A DNA stretch of 64,000 bases from Hyphomonadaceae bacterium TMED5 (GCA_002173095.1 NHBK01000009.1:620001-684000), one strand, 5' to 3'; shown: positions 35,296 to 45,590, counted from the stretch's first letter. A program made the numbers and translations. The notes: generated by a model from the sequence alone, not told the origin.

Positions 35296-36537
35296 TTACT
35301 CGCTGTATGCAGCAACCCATGCATCGGATTGTGCCTGAGCAATTCGGATCAAATTGCCCATTGGCGCATGCATATCCAGAAGGTGCAGGCCCCATGCTTC
35401 GTTGATGGACCCATCGGCGTTGAAAATATCGCCATAGAGTTCGTCAGAACGGGCATCTTCCGGGTCTGCATTGATGGTGATGGCCAGATAGTTATGCGTG
35501 CCATTGCTCACACATTCAGCCGTCAGGAAGTCTGGCATTTTTGCAAACCGGGTGGAGACCTCCACGCCTTCAGCGAAGGAGATAGGCGCGCCGGAACGAT
35601 CAACGCCCGGGCTGAGATATGGCTCAAGAACGCCATCATCACCAGACACGTCGGCCGGGTTCACGCACATGGCCTGACCGTTAGGTGTGTTCACGCCGAA
35701 AAAGCTCGTTGCGGATGGCGGAACGTCTTCACGGAAAGCGGAATACGCGATGATGCATCCGGTCTGGGACGCTGTTTCGCATGGTGGCATACCCATGAAT
35801 GTACCGTCTTCGCCCGCAGGGTATGTGATACCCGTTGGCATGGCGGAAACAATCAGATCCTGAGCTGGCGTACCGATAATATGATTGGCGAGCAGGCCTT
35901 GCAGGACGCTTGAGCCCTGAGAGTGACCGACCAGAATGACGCCGCGCCCATCATTATAGTTTTCCAGATAATACTCCCAGGCCGCAGCGACATCGGCAGC
36001 CGCCATTTCAGTGCTCGCTTCGACAGCCTGACCCATCATGCGGGCGCGCAAAGCGGCCAGTGTGATCTGACGATACATTGGCGCAAACTGGCGGCAGACG
36101 GACCCAAATCGGGCAAACTGGCCTTCTGTGGTGTTCAGTTCAGCCGGGTCGGCCTGAAGGTCTGAATTTCCACCGGGATCAGTTGAAGTCGTTGGATAGA
36201 CGTAGAAACAGTCGATTGCAGGTTCTGCAGCGGCTTCATAGTCTTCGGTCGTTACAACAACTTCGCCGTCTTCCACATCAATGACAGTGGTCGTCAGATC
36301 TGTTGAGCAGGCGTCAGATCCAGCCTTTTCAGGCAGGCAAAGCCAGTGGTCTTCGACAGAATAATCGGCAGGCGTGAACCCGCTGGAATCAGCTTGGGCG
36401 GTTTCTGTCGCCAGTGTTTCCAGAGCGCCTTCCTCTTCGGTGGCAGACGCTTCCGGCGCAGGTGCCTCCGGTTCTGGTTGGCTGCATGCTGCAAGCGATG
36501 CGAAAAGCAGGGCCAGCCCTGTAGTACGTAAAATCAT
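35296..36537 (-). CDS. DUF3089-family alpha/beta-hydrolase lipoprotein
   Basis: A 413-residue lipoprotein with lipobox LAAC (Cys18) and an acidic, Ala/Pro-rich linker. The DUF3089 signature is clear: DCFYVYPTTS near residue 109, VCRQFAPMYRQ near 147, and the nucleophile elbow GHSQG with Ser206. The late HNYLAITINAD carries the likely catalytic His. It is an exported esterase/lipase-like enzyme with unknown substrate. Single gene with its own terminator. Confidence 0.9.
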   Translation of the reverse strand: MILRTTGLALLFASLAACSQPEPEAPAPEASATEEEGALETLATETAQADSSGFTPADYSVEDHWLCLPEKAGSDACSTDLTTTVIDVEDGEVVVTTEDYEAAAEPAIDCFYVYPTTSTDPGGNSDLQADPAELNTTEGQFARFGSVCRQFAPMYRQITLAALRARMMGQAVEASTEMAAADVAAAWEYYLENYNDGRGVILVGHSQGSSVLQGLLANHIIGTPAQDLIVSAMPTGITYPAGEDGTFMGMPPCETASQTGCIIAYSAFREDVPPSATSFFGVNTPNGQAMCVNPADVSGDDGVLEPYLSPGVDRSGAPISFAEGVEVSTRFAKMPDFLTAECVSNGTHNYLAITINADPEDARSDELYGDIFNADGSINEAWGLHLLDMHAPMGNLIRIAQAQSDAWVAAYSE

Positions 36538-36745
36538 AGGTTTCCTCCCACACTTCAGTGTGTATCGTTTTATGATGTATCCATAAAGCGTTCACCGAGA
36601 AAAATATAGTCCACAAACATCAACATGTTTGATGAGCGGTTCTTTGTGAAAAAGTGCGCCTTCGCCCCAGTAAGCTTTCGACCACATATTGACGAAGCGC
36701 CGACGGTGTTAAAGAACGCCTGCCGGGAACGCATGGGAGTTGGGG

Positions 36746-38020
36746 ATGAGTACATCAAATCTGCCGAATTGGGTGAGCGATCTGCCTTTACCTGAATGGG
36801 CTGATGGCCTGCCGGGCTGGGCGCAGGACGCATTTATTTACATTGAGAGCATTTGGGATCAGGGCGTGTTCGGCCTGTCTTATGGCGATATTATCACCGC
36901 CGTCGGCATTCTTTTGCTCTCGCTCATTATTCGTGGACTGTTTGCACGCACCGTTGTGCGCGCGATTTCCCGCGCCGCCGCAGGTACGAAAACCAATCTT
37001 GATGACGCGCTCGTTTCGACGATCTCTGCGCCGTTGAAAATTGTACCGGTCATTGTGGGTATCTATATCGCCACGCAAGTTGTCGATCTGCCGGACACGG
37101 CACAGGCGATTGCAGACAAAATCCTTCGATCCATGGTGGCGCTGTCCATCTTCTGGACCTTCAATCGTGCTGTCGGGTCTTTCTCTTTCCTGTTTACGGG
37201 ACTGCGCGCCACACTCTCGCCAGCGATTGTCGACTGGCTGGTCAAAACTCTACAGGTGCTATTCGTCATTATCGGCGTTGCCGCAGTTCTGGATATCTGG
37301 GGCATTCCGATCGGGCCTATCATTGCAGGCCTCGGCGTTTTTGGCATTGCTGTCGGTCTGGGCGCGCAGGATCTGTTCCAGAACCTCATTGCAGGCATTC
37401 TGATCCTCACCGAAAAGCGCTTCCAGCCGGGCGAGTGGATTTCGGTCGATGGGGTGTGTGAGGGCACAGTTGAGAAGATCAACTTCCGGTCCACACTGAT
37501 CCGTCGCTTTGACAAAAGCCCGATGTATGTGCCGAACTCCAAGCTGTCAGACAACGCCGTCACGAACTTCTCGCGCATGACGCATCGCCGGATCAAATGG
37601 GCTGTGGGCGTTGAATACCGCACGACTGTGGATCAGCTGAAATATATTCGCGATGAGATTGAAGCGTATCTCTGGGCGAGCCCGGATTTTGCGAAACCTC
37701 CGGCGACAGCATTGTTCGTGCGGGTGGATACGTTCAATGCCAGCTCCATCGACTTTCTTATCTACACCTTCACCAACACCACGAACTGGGGCGATTGGCT
37801 GGAACTGAAAGAGCGTCTGGCGCTAGAGGTGATGGATATTATTGAAAAGGCAGGCACGGGCTTCGCCTTTCCAAGCCGTACGGTCTACATGCAGCAGCAG
37901 GACCCGCCTGAAATCATGTCTCCACCAGAGCTGTCTCCACGTGTGGAGCAGGCGCGCCTTGAAAAGCTCGCCCATGCCAAAGCGACCGGCATGGATGTCG
38001 ATGATGATGGTGGTGAATAA
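36746..38020 (+). CDS. MscS-family mechanosensitive ion channel
   Basis: A 424-residue membrane channel that opens under membrane tension and releases solutes after osmotic downshift. ATG 36746 (GGGAGTTGGGG before it) is preferred to TTG 36740. Several N-terminal helices lead to the pore helix with the glycine/alanine pattern GLGVFGIAVGLGAQDLFQN. The MscS beta-domain follows with RFQPGEWISVDGVCEGTVEK, RSTLIRRFDKSPMYVPNSKL and the C-terminal cage domain. The protein ends with an acidic tail (DVDDDGGE). No regulatory partner is adjacent. Confidence 0.93.
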   Translation: MSTSNLPNWVSDLPLPEWADGLPGWAQDAFIYIESIWDQGVFGLSYGDIITAVGILLLSLIIRGLFARTVVRAISRAAAGTKTNLDDALVSTISAPLKIVPVIVGIYIATQVVDLPDTAQAIADKILRSMVALSIFWTFNRAVGSFSFLFTGLRATLSPAIVDWLVKTLQVLFVIIGVAAVLDIWGIPIGPIIAGLGVFGIAVGLGAQDLFQNLIAGILILTEKRFQPGEWISVDGVCEGTVEKINFRSTLIRRFDKSPMYVPNSKLSDNAVTNFSRMTHRRIKWAVGVEYRTTVDQLKYIRDEIEAYLWASPDFAKPPATALFVRVDTFNASSIDFLIYTFTNTTNWGDWLELKERLALEVMDIIEKAGTGFAFPSRTVYMQQQDPPEIMSPPELSPRVEQARLEKLAHAKATGMDVDDDGGE

Positions 38021-38041
38021 GTAGAGCCGCGGACAGCGTAG

Positions 38042-38064
38042 CCGAAGCGGTTAAGCCGCTTCGG
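38042..38064. repeat. perfect hairpin with the DUF2336 stop codon in its loop
   Basis: CCGAAGCGG (38042-38050) pairs with CCGCTTCGG (38056-38064); the 5-nt loop contains the TAA stop of the minus-strand DUF2336 gene. No T run follows on either strand, so it is a weak terminator at best. It separates the converging MscS and DUF2336 genes. Confidence 0.6.
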
Positions 38065-39148
38065 TGGAGGATGCGCGGACTTTCCAGAACCGCAAAGCGC
38101 GCGCGGCGGCATCTGCGGACACGTCGCGATAAATGCCTGCATACTCTTTCACCATGTTCACGGCGTTTTCCTTGCCGGCAACATAGGCCGCAACCGTTGC
38201 GAAGGTTGGGAGAGGTGCGTCGAGGGCTTTCATGATGAAAGCCAGGCCGTCTACATCGCGCTTGGTATAGATGTTCAGAGCAGACTGATAGCCAATGCCT
38301 GACAGACGGTTCAGAGACTCACAGAAATGCGGGATTTCATTTGCCTGCAGGAAGCGGTGCAAATGGCCGACTGTAAGCGTGTCGATTTTCTGTAGCTTAT
38401 CGATATGAGCTTCAGCGGCTTTCTGTTCACGGGACTGCTTGCCGAAATTCTGGCGAACCAGACGACGGCTGCGTGCCAGTGCTGCGTTCAGCTCCGCCTC
38501 AGAGACGCCTTCAAACCGGTTCATGATTTCGTCGCGAAGGTCTTTTTCAACGACCATTACGAGCTCATTCAGAAGGTCGAGCGGCACGTCCTCGCGGCCG
38601 ACAAAGCTTTTTTGCAGCAGAGTTGATGTCTGCGCCTTATCGGCAACTTTTTCCAGAGAATCCCGGCCAATACGGGCCGTGTGGTTTTCCAGAAGGGACG
38701 CGATAACCGTCTCAGTACCATGGTCGACAATCGCGCCGGATACTTTCTCACTCACGCCTGCGCGTTTGGAGATGGCAAGCATGTGTTCCTGAGTGCGTGT
38801 GGTGACGATCTCGATCAGATCTTCATCAGACAGCATGGTCGAGCGCTCAAGGATCGGACGGGCGACATTGATGTCATCATCCATCGCGAAACGACGCAGC
38901 GTCGCATTTACAGGAGACTTTGACTCAGCCAGTTTTTCAGACAATTCGGCCCGTACAGAGGCCTGCATGTCTTTTACGACGGCGCCAACGACTTCATCGA
39001 ACAGCATGCATTCCGTGTCGGAGCGTGTGCATGGATCACCGAGAAACATGTCCGTGATAGAGCGCAGAAGCTCTCGTCGCTTGTCACTCGATCCTTCAGC
39101 TGCAAGGTCCTTCAGACGCGCAAACGTTAGTACATTGGCTTGTGACAT
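38051..39148 (-). CDS. DUF2336 domain-containing protein
   Basis: A 365-residue, all-helical cytoplasmic protein. It opens with NVLTFARLKDLAAEGSSDKR (conserved part LAAEGSSDKRRELLR) and continues with repeated alpha-helical pairs such as VARPILERSTMLSDEDLIEI and RISKRAGVSEKVSGAIVDHG (here AISKRAGVSEKVSGAIVDHG), which is the DUF2336 pattern found in many alphaproteobacteria. The repeats look HEAT-like, suggesting a scaffold or signalling role. The family function is not established. Start ATG 39148. Confidence 0.88.
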   Translation of the reverse strand: MSQANVLTFARLKDLAAEGSSDKRRELLRSITDMFLGDPCTRSDTECMLFDEVVGAVVKDMQASVRAELSEKLAESKSPVNATLRRFAMDDDINVARPILERSTMLSDEDLIEIVTTRTQEHMLAISKRAGVSEKVSGAIVDHGTETVIASLLENHTARIGRDSLEKVADKAQTSTLLQKSFVGREDVPLDLLNELVMVVEKDLRDEIMNRFEGVSEAELNAALARSRRLVRQNFGKQSREQKAAEAHIDKLQKIDTLTVGHLHRFLQANEIPHFCESLNRLSGIGYQSALNIYTKRDVDGLAFIMKALDAPLPTFATVAAYVAGKENAVNMVKEYAGIYRDVSADAAARALRFWKVRASSTEAA

Positions 39149-39254
39149 CGGTAAAATCTCATCCTGAATACCCGAATGAGACTAGCCTCAGAGCGTTAAC
39201 GAATGCTCAGATTTAGAAAGCAAAATTTATACAACCAGCGGGAATAGCTGGGGA

Positions 39255-41093
39255 TTAACCCTCTAAAGCTTCCTTTTTTTCTTCCAGCTCGAGCCATTCC
39301 ATCTCGGCGTCTTCCAATTCGGCGCGTTTGGCTTCCAGGGTCTCAGAGACCTTGTGGAAGCGGTCTGCATTGCGGGTGAAGAGGTCCGGGTCTGCCAGTT
39401 CGGTCTCAAGCTTTTCGATGTCGGCCTGCATTTGAGGCATTAGTTTTTCGAGCTGTTCAAGGCGATGCTTGTCCTTGAAAGACAGCTTGTTCTTTGATTT
39501 CGCGGCAGGTTTTTCTGACTTTGCGCCAGATGTCGCCGAAGAGGCTTTGCCGCCCGCGCGCGCGCCTTTGATCTCTTTCAGTTGTCGAACTGCGTCTGAA
39601 TACCCACCCGGTGTTTCAAGCCATTGGCCTTGGCCAACCGGTGAAAGACAGGAGGTGACGACGCCATCCAGAAAGGCACGGTCGTGGCTGACCAGAATGA
39701 GTGTGCCATCATATTCGGCCAGCATGTCTTCCAGCAGTTCCAGCGTTTCCATGTCGAGATCATTGGTCGGCTCGTCCAGCACCAGAAGGTTGGACGGCTT
39801 GGCCAGTGCGACGGCGAGCAGCAGGCGGTTGCGCTCTCCACCTGACAGGGCCGACACGGGCTGGCGAAGCTGTTCGGATTTGAACAGGAAGTCCTGCGCA
39901 TAGCTGGCGACGTGACGCGGCGTGCCGCGTACGACAATCTGGTCGCCGCCTTGTGGGGCGAGTGTCTGCCAGAGCGTATCGGTTGGATCGAGTTTTGCGC
40001 GGTTCTGGTCCAGATAGGCGATTTCCAGATTGGTGCCGAGCTTTACAGAGCCATCATCCGGTTCGAGCTCACCCAGCAAAAGTTTGATCAGAGTGGATTT
40101 ACCCGCACCATTCGGGCCGACAATGCCGATCCGGTCACCGCGCTGAATGCGAATGGAAAGGTCCTGCACCACAGGCAAGTCGCCTGCGGGCGTAGAGAAC
40201 ACTTTGGAGATTTTGCGGGCTTCAATGACACGCTTACCGGAGGATTCGGCTGTCTCCAGTGTCATGTCGGAAGTCGCGCGGATTTCATTCAGGCCGGTTT
40301 TGCGGGCCTGACGTTCGGCGCGCATATCCATAACCTTGCGCAGACGACCCATATTGCGTTTGCGACGGGCAGTAACGCCGCGCTCAAGCCAGCGCTGTTC
40401 AGCTTTCAGTTGCGTGTTCAGCCGGTCCAGAGCCTTTTCCTCTTCGGCTTCGACGTCGGCTGACCAGTCGTCGAACTTTTCATAGCCGCCAGAGAATTTA
40501 CGCACCGTGCCCTGACGTAGCCAGAGACAGGAATTTGAGATGCCTTCCAGAAAGCGTCGGTCGTGGCTCACCACCAGAATGGCGCCGCGGAAGGAGGCAA
40601 GGCGTCCTTCAAGCTGTTCGATGGCTGGAATGTCGAGATGGTTGGTCGGCTCGTCGAGCAAAAGAATGTCCGGGTCCGATGCAAATGCGCGAGCGAGGGC
40701 GGCTCGCTTCTTCTGGCCGCCAGATAGCTTTGCCGGGTCCGCTTCCGGGTCGAGCCCGAGTGCCATCAGCTCTGACTCGGCGATATGATGGTCGTCCTTA
40801 TGTATGGCAGGCAGGTCTGCGACGGCATAGTCGACAAGACGGTCATAGCCAGACAGGTCTGGTTCCTGCGCGAGATACAGCGCGCGGACACCGGGCTGGC
40901 GCCAGACTTCGCCTGCATCGGCTTCAATCCGGCCGGCGATGATCTTCATCAGAGTGGATTTGCCCGCGCCATTGCGGCCGACAAGAACCATGCGGTCTGA
41001 GCTGCCAAGGGAGAAGGTGACGCCTTCAAAAACGGATTTACCGCCAAAGGTGAGTCGAACATCGGTGAGTGAAAGTACTGGGGGTGACGCCAT
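39255..41093 (-). CDS. uup: ABC-F family ATPase, Uup type
   Basis: 612 residues from ATG 41093; the open frame reaches 41597 but that part overlaps the divergent DUF1275 gene and shows no protein character. Two ABC domains are in tandem without membrane segments: Walker A VGRNGAGKST and VGPNGAGKST, signatures LSGGQKKR and LSGGERNR, and LLDEPTNHLD and VLDEPTNDLD. The C-terminal 75 residues form a charged coiled coil (KLSFKDKHRLEQLEKLMPQM start), which marks the Uup subgroup. It acts at the ribosome and has been linked to ribosome assembly and recombination phenotypes in E. coli. Confidence 0.92.
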   Translation of the reverse strand: MASPPVLSLTDVRLTFGGKSVFEGVTFSLGSSDRMVLVGRNGAGKSTLMKIIAGRIEADAGEVWRQPGVRALYLAQEPDLSGYDRLVDYAVADLPAIHKDDHHIAESELMALGLDPEADPAKLSGGQKKRAALARAFASDPDILLLDEPTNHLDIPAIEQLEGRLASFRGAILVVSHDRRFLEGISNSCLWLRQGTVRKFSGGYEKFDDWSADVEAEEEKALDRLNTQLKAEQRWLERGVTARRKRNMGRLRKVMDMRAERQARKTGLNEIRATSDMTLETAESSGKRVIEARKISKVFSTPAGDLPVVQDLSIRIQRGDRIGIVGPNGAGKSTLIKLLLGELEPDDGSVKLGTNLEIAYLDQNRAKLDPTDTLWQTLAPQGGDQIVVRGTPRHVASYAQDFLFKSEQLRQPVSALSGGERNRLLLAVALAKPSNLLVLDEPTNDLDMETLELLEDMLAEYDGTLILVSHDRAFLDGVVTSCLSPVGQGQWLETPGGYSDAVRQLKEIKGARAGGKASSATSGAKSEKPAAKSKNKLSFKDKHRLEQLEKLMPQMQADIEKLETELADPDLFTRNADRFHKVSETLEAKRAELEDAEMEWLELEEKKEALEG

Positions 41094-41187
41094 TCGCGCT
41101 ATTTCGGTGAGACTGAGGTGTTTGGCAAGTGGGCAATCTGAAGGGGTGGCGCTGACAATTCCCAATTTGGCGTGATATCCTGCCAGA

Positions 41188-41949
41188 ATGCAGCGCCTTA
41201 GCCCCGTTCCGTTCTCAAAACTTGCCGGTAAAAAACGGACACCTGCCAGTAATTGGCAATTGGGCATATTGCTCGCTTGCCTTGCCGGATACATCAATGC
41301 TGGCGGTTTCGTGATGGTGCAACAATACACATCCCATATGACCGGTATTTTGTCTTCGGCTGCGTATGATGGCGGACGCGGCGAATTTGCTCTGGCGCTA
41401 TCTTTCCTGGGCTTTTTGACCTGTTTCGTGCTTGGCGCGATGTGCACGACTATTCTTATTTTGTGTGCGCGCAGATATTCAATCCATGCGCAGTTCAGCA
41501 TTCCGCTGCTGGTGGAGGCTTGTCTTTTGCTCCTGATTGTCTTGCTGGGATCGTTCTTGTTAGGCCAGCCTTCACTGGCAAATTTTCTGATCGCCATATT
41601 CTGTTTTCTGATGGGGCTTCAGAACGCGCTGATTACCAAAGCGTCTACGGCAATCGTGCGCACGACTCATGTGACGGGCATTTCGACCGATATTGGTATC
41701 CTTTTAGGGCGGCTGATTATGGGGACATCGGATGAGGCGGAATCCGGTGACCAGATGAAAGTCATCCTGTTTTTGGTGATTCTGATCGCATTCTTTTCTG
41801 GTGGAGCGCTCGGCGCGTTTCTTGTCACCAAAATGGGTGTTTTGGCGTTATTGCCGCTGAGTGCTGTACTCATTGCCATCGCGTTGCCGGCCATTGTGAA
41901 GGATGTACGTTTCGTGATCGCTTACCATCGTAGGCAGGCACGGGCCTGA
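41188..41949 (+). CDS. DUF1275 (YoaK-family) membrane protein
   Basis: A 253-residue protein with about six transmembrane helices. The family signature is seen near the N-terminus: GILLACLAGYINAGGFVM, followed by YTSHMTGILSS, and later GLQNALITKASTAIVRTTHV and TGISTDIGILLGRL. Function of DUF1275 proteins is unknown. It is divergent from uup across a 94-bp gap. Confidence 0.92.
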   Translation: MQRLSPVPFSKLAGKKRTPASNWQLGILLACLAGYINAGGFVMVQQYTSHMTGILSSAAYDGGRGEFALALSFLGFLTCFVLGAMCTTILILCARRYSIHAQFSIPLLVEACLLLLIVLLGSFLLGQPSLANFLIAIFCFLMGLQNALITKASTAIVRTTHVTGISTDIGILLGRLIMGTSDEAESGDQMKVILFLVILIAFFSGGALGAFLVTKMGVLALLPLSAVLIAIALPAIVKDVRFVIAYHRRQARA

Positions 41950-42304
41950 ATAGCTTATTGTTTTGGCGATTAAACTGAGCGCGGCTTCCATATCCGGTTG
42001 CGTGCGTGGCGCTCTATTTCAGTAGGACTTGCAGTTTTTGCAGGTGGAGTGAGTGTCAGCAGGGCACTGAGCCAGTTCAAATCATCCGTTCAGATTGTGA
42101 CAAAATTGCAATGTTGAACAGTTTTGTCGGCTTCCAACTGCTTTGCACGGTTATTGATCCGATGAAGGCCAAAACTCTGGCAATTTCTGTCGAGAATGCG
42201 CTTTCGAGTGATAATTTATTCTTGCGGCTTTTCTGACATGACAGCCCGTTTAGAAAGTGACGAGTGTGTAACAACTGATTTTTGGGGAATCAGAAGGGCT
42301 TATT
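41950..42304. other. 355-bp intergenic region
   Basis: No convincing gene: the short frames here lack ribosome binding sites and family features. AGAAGGG before 42305 is the ribosome binding site of the receptor gene. It probably contains the receptor promoter. No terminator hairpin was found after the DUF1275 gene. Confidence 0.6.
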
Positions 42305-45300
42305 ATGAAAATAAAAATTGCGACAGCATTGGCGTCGGTTTCTTCTTTCGCTTTGATGAGTGGTGCATCATTTGCGCAGGAAGAAGGAACAGCTAGACAG
42401 GAAACGGTCGTCGTTACCGGTTCTCGCATTCCGACAGACCCGAACCTTGTTTCATCGGTTCCGGTTCAATCTGTAGACAGCGATGACATTAGAATGTCAG
42501 GTGAATTGAACCTGGCAGATATTGTGAACGATATTCCGGCTTTGATTTCATCGACTACGGGTGAAAACACGACAAGCAGCGGCTCTAACGCGCTGAACCT
42601 GCGCGGCCTTGGCTCAGAACGTACGCTGACACTGGTCAATGGCCGTCGTCACGTGGCTGGCTTCCGCGGTTCTCAGGCTGTTGATGTCGGCACTATTCCT
42701 CGTGCGCTTGTTGAGAGCGTTGAAGTAACAACAGGCGGTGCATCTGCTGTTTACGGTGCAGACGCCGTAACAGGTGTTGTGAACTTCATTCTGAAAGACG
42801 ATTTCGAAGGCATTGAAGCGACTGGTCAGTACGGTGTTTCCGGACAGGGCGATGCTGATACGTTTTCATTCGACATCACCATGGGTGACAATTTCGACAA
42901 TGACCGTGGTAACATTGTTTTCACGGCAAGCATCGAGCGTGATAGCGGCCTGACCTATGGGGACCGTGACTGGTCTCGCGATAACGGCGTTGATTCTCTG
43001 ATGGCGAACCCGGCATTGAGATTTCAGCCGGGCGAGCTGAACGCGGATACGCCAAACTTCAACTCAATTTATGGGTCTTATGGCGGCCGTATTCCGTCCG
43101 CAGACGATCCTGCGCTCGATGGATTGGCTCTTACAGAAGCTGAGCTGGCTCTGATTGCGCGCGCAGCTGGTGCGCCGGCTCGCGCTATCGTGTCCGATCC
43201 GTCTTACTGGTTGACTGCAAACGAGGGCCTCGTTGCGCCGGCATTCGGTGGCCGTGGCACCAATTATATTGATGCTAACGGAAACGGCGTCCCAGACTGT
43301 CAGGAATCTTTCAGTGGTCAAATCGGCTACTTGGCTGGTTGTTGGGTCACCAATCCGGATGGCACAATCTCTGTCTTTCAGGACGGCCTGATTGCTGATG
43401 GTTCATTCCTCGGCTCAGGCGGTATGGGCGCACGCGCAGCCTTCAACCAGGATACTCTGTTCCCGGCAACTGATCGCAATGTCATCAACCTGAATGGTCA
43501 TTATGATTTCACGCCGACACTGACGGGCTTCTTCGAAGCGAAATACACAACGTCAGACACGGAAGCTTACAGTGACTATGACGTGTTCTACGACACGCTC
43601 TGGATTTATAGCGACAACCCTTACATTCCGGATGCACTGCAGCCTGTAGCAGACACAACTGGTTATCTGCTGCTGACCAAAGACCCGATCGACCTGAACG
43701 AAGATACGACAGATACACACCGTGAAACCTATCGCTTTGTTGGTGGTTTCGAGTGGGAGCCTGTCGAAGGTCACACGGTTGAAGTTGCAGCGAACCATGG
43801 TCGCTTCCAGCTGACCCAGCATGCGAGCACGGTATATACTGACCGACTGTTCGCTGCGATGGACGTTGTGATGGGGCCGGATGGTACTCCGGTATGTCGC
43901 TCTGATATCGATCCGACCACCGGATATGAGATTGACTACTTTACCGCATCGAGCGCATGGCGCGGGTCAGGCGTGTACTATTCTAATGAATACTTCACCT
44001 TCACGCCTGGTGACGGACAGTGTCAGCCGCTCAATCCATTTGGTCTGAATGCTGCCAGCCCAGAGGCTCAGGACTTTGTGACGGCAAGAACACGCGAAGA
44101 ACTGACAGTTGAGCAAACCGTTCTGTCTGCTGTCGCTTTCGGCGAATTTGATGTTCTGCAGAACTTTGTTGCCGGACCAATCGGATACGCGGCTGGCGTC
44201 GAGTATCGTGAAGAGTCCAGTAACAACGTTCTGAGCGACAACCTGCTTGGTATCCTGCCTGCGGGAAGCGCGGTTGCACCTGGTGAACTGGTTGCAGACG
44301 TCGATCCATACGCAGTCTCAATTCTGGGTACGGACAACGCACAACAGTTCAACACGGGCGGCTCATATGACGTTTATGACGTCTATGCGGAAGTACGCGT
44401 TCCTCTCCTGGCTAACCTGCCGCTTGCTGAAGAGCTGAGCATTGACGGTGCTGTCCGGTATGCGAACTACTCGACCTCTGGCGGCGCAACGACCTGGAAA
44501 GTTGGTGCAACCTGGGCACCGGTTTCTGATCTGAGCTTCCGGGCGACTGTTTCAGAAGCTGTTCGGGCTCCGAATATTTCGGAACTGTTTGACCCGCCTC
44601 TGCCTATTCTTGTCGGTGCAAACCAGGACCCTTGCGGCCTGGACAACATCAACAACGGCAGCGCATATCGCATGGATAACTGTATCGCAGACCTTCAGGC
44701 TGCTGGTGTAGCGCTCGGCGATATCGTTGATGGCGACGGCAATTACATCTGGGAAAACCCTATCACTGGACGTTTCTCCGGGGTTTCAGGTGGTAACGAA
44801 GATCTCGATCCAGAGACTGCAAACTCTCTCACGGTTGGCGCGGTGTTCCAGCCAAGCTTCGTGGAAAATCTGACATTCACTGTCGATTATTGGGAAGTTG
44901 AGATTGAAGATGCCATTCGTTCAGTTGGTGCGAGTGACATTCTTGAAGGCTGTCTGGACTCACAAAGCTTCCCGAGCGTGCCTTTCTGTGGCCAGTACAC
45001 TCGAAGCACGGGCGGCTCCAGCCTCGGTGGTCTTAATGGCCTGACCAGTGGCCAGATCAACTTTGCGAGCCTTGAAGCATCAGGTGTAGACTTCTCTGCA
45101 TCTTACAGCTTCGACTATATGGACAACACCTTCGGTGCTCGTCTGGTTGGTTCTTATCAAGAAAAGCTCGACCAGTACTACAACCCGCTGGACTCTTCTG
45201 ATGTGAACCCTGCTGTCGGTGAGATGATGCTGCCAGAGCTCTCTGGTAACCTCTTGCTGAGCTGGGAACGTGGTCCAATGACTCTCGGACTGCAAACCAC

Positions 45301-45538
45301 CTATCAGGACGAGCAAAGTGTTGCTGGCATTGAAGACATCGACCTGTACGGTCAGTATGCTTTCTTCGATGAAACCTTCATCTTCGATCTCACCGGCTCT
45401 TATGAGTTCAACGAGCGAATTTCGTTCTTCGGTGGCATCAACAACCTTGCTGATGAAGAGCCATTCTCCACTCAGACCGCTTGGCCGGTTGGCCCGCGTG
45501 GTCGTTACTTCTTCATGGGCTTCAACTACGTTCAGTAA
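42305..45538 (+). CDS. large TonB-dependent receptor
   Basis: A 1077-residue outer-membrane receptor. The signal peptide ends SFA-Q near residue 24. A TonB-box-like ETVVVTGSRIP follows, then the plug with NLRGLGSERTLTLVNGRRHV and GGASAVYGADAVTGVVNFIL (residues about 45-165), both hallmarks of the Sphingomonas/Caulobacter receptor group. The long barrel contains the late NLTFTVDYWEVEIEDAI strand and RISFFGGINNLADEEP near the end. The final residues are GFNYVQ; Gln as last residue in place of an aromatic one is unusual. Substrate unknown. Terminator at 45561. Confidence 0.94.
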   Translation: MKIKIATALASVSSFALMSGASFAQEEGTARQETVVVTGSRIPTDPNLVSSVPVQSVDSDDIRMSGELNLADIVNDIPALISSTTGENTTSSGSNALNLRGLGSERTLTLVNGRRHVAGFRGSQAVDVGTIPRALVESVEVTTGGASAVYGADAVTGVVNFILKDDFEGIEATGQYGVSGQGDADTFSFDITMGDNFDNDRGNIVFTASIERDSGLTYGDRDWSRDNGVDSLMANPALRFQPGELNADTPNFNSIYGSYGGRIPSADDPALDGLALTEAELALIARAAGAPARAIVSDPSYWLTANEGLVAPAFGGRGTNYIDANGNGVPDCQESFSGQIGYLAGCWVTNPDGTISVFQDGLIADGSFLGSGGMGARAAFNQDTLFPATDRNVINLNGHYDFTPTLTGFFEAKYTTSDTEAYSDYDVFYDTLWIYSDNPYIPDALQPVADTTGYLLLTKDPIDLNEDTTDTHRETYRFVGGFEWEPVEGHTVEVAANHGRFQLTQHASTVYTDRLFAAMDVVMGPDGTPVCRSDIDPTTGYEIDYFTASSAWRGSGVYYSNEYFTFTPGDGQCQPLNPFGLNAASPEAQDFVTARTREELTVEQTVLSAVAFGEFDVLQNFVAGPIGYAAGVEYREESSNNVLSDNLLGILPAGSAVAPGELVADVDPYAVSILGTDNAQQFNTGGSYDVYDVYAEVRVPLLANLPLAEELSIDGAVRYANYSTSGGATTWKVGATWAPVSDLSFRATVSEAVRAPNISELFDPPLPILVGANQDPCGLDNINNGSAYRMDNCIADLQAAGVALGDIVDGDGNYIWENPITGRFSGVSGGNEDLDPETANSLTVGAVFQPSFVENLTFTVDYWEVEIEDAIRSVGASDILEGCLDSQSFPSVPFCGQYTRSTGGSSLGGLNGLTSGQINFASLEASGVDFSASYSFDYMDNTFGARLVGSYQEKLDQYYNPLDSSDVNPAVGEMMLPELSGNLLLSWERGPMTLGLQTTYQDEQSVAGIEDIDLYGQYAFFDETFIFDLTGSYEFNERISFFGGINNLADEEPFSTQTAWPVGPRGRYFFMGFNYVQ

Positions 45539-45560
45539 GCTGAAGTAACTATTCTATGAG

Positions 45561-45590
45561 AAAGCGGAGGCCTCGGCCTCCGCTTTTTTG
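45561..45590 (+). terminator. rho-independent terminator
   Basis: An 11-bp perfect stem (45561-45571 with 45576-45586), a CTCG tetraloop and a T6 run, 23 bp after the TonB receptor stop. Confidence 0.92.

Noticed and set aside
35002-35913. Plus-strand open frame of 303 codons
   Set aside because: Antisense to the DUF3089 gene and the start of the secreted-protein gene; composition is that of a shadow frame.
41094-41597. 168-residue N-terminal extension of the ABC-F protein
   Set aside because: Overlaps the divergent DUF1275 gene and lacks protein character; family members start close to the MASPPVLSLTD position.
42006-42236. Possible small gene in the gap before the large TonB receptor
   Set aside because: No ribosome binding site, no family feature, cysteine/phenylalanine composition unlike real genes here.
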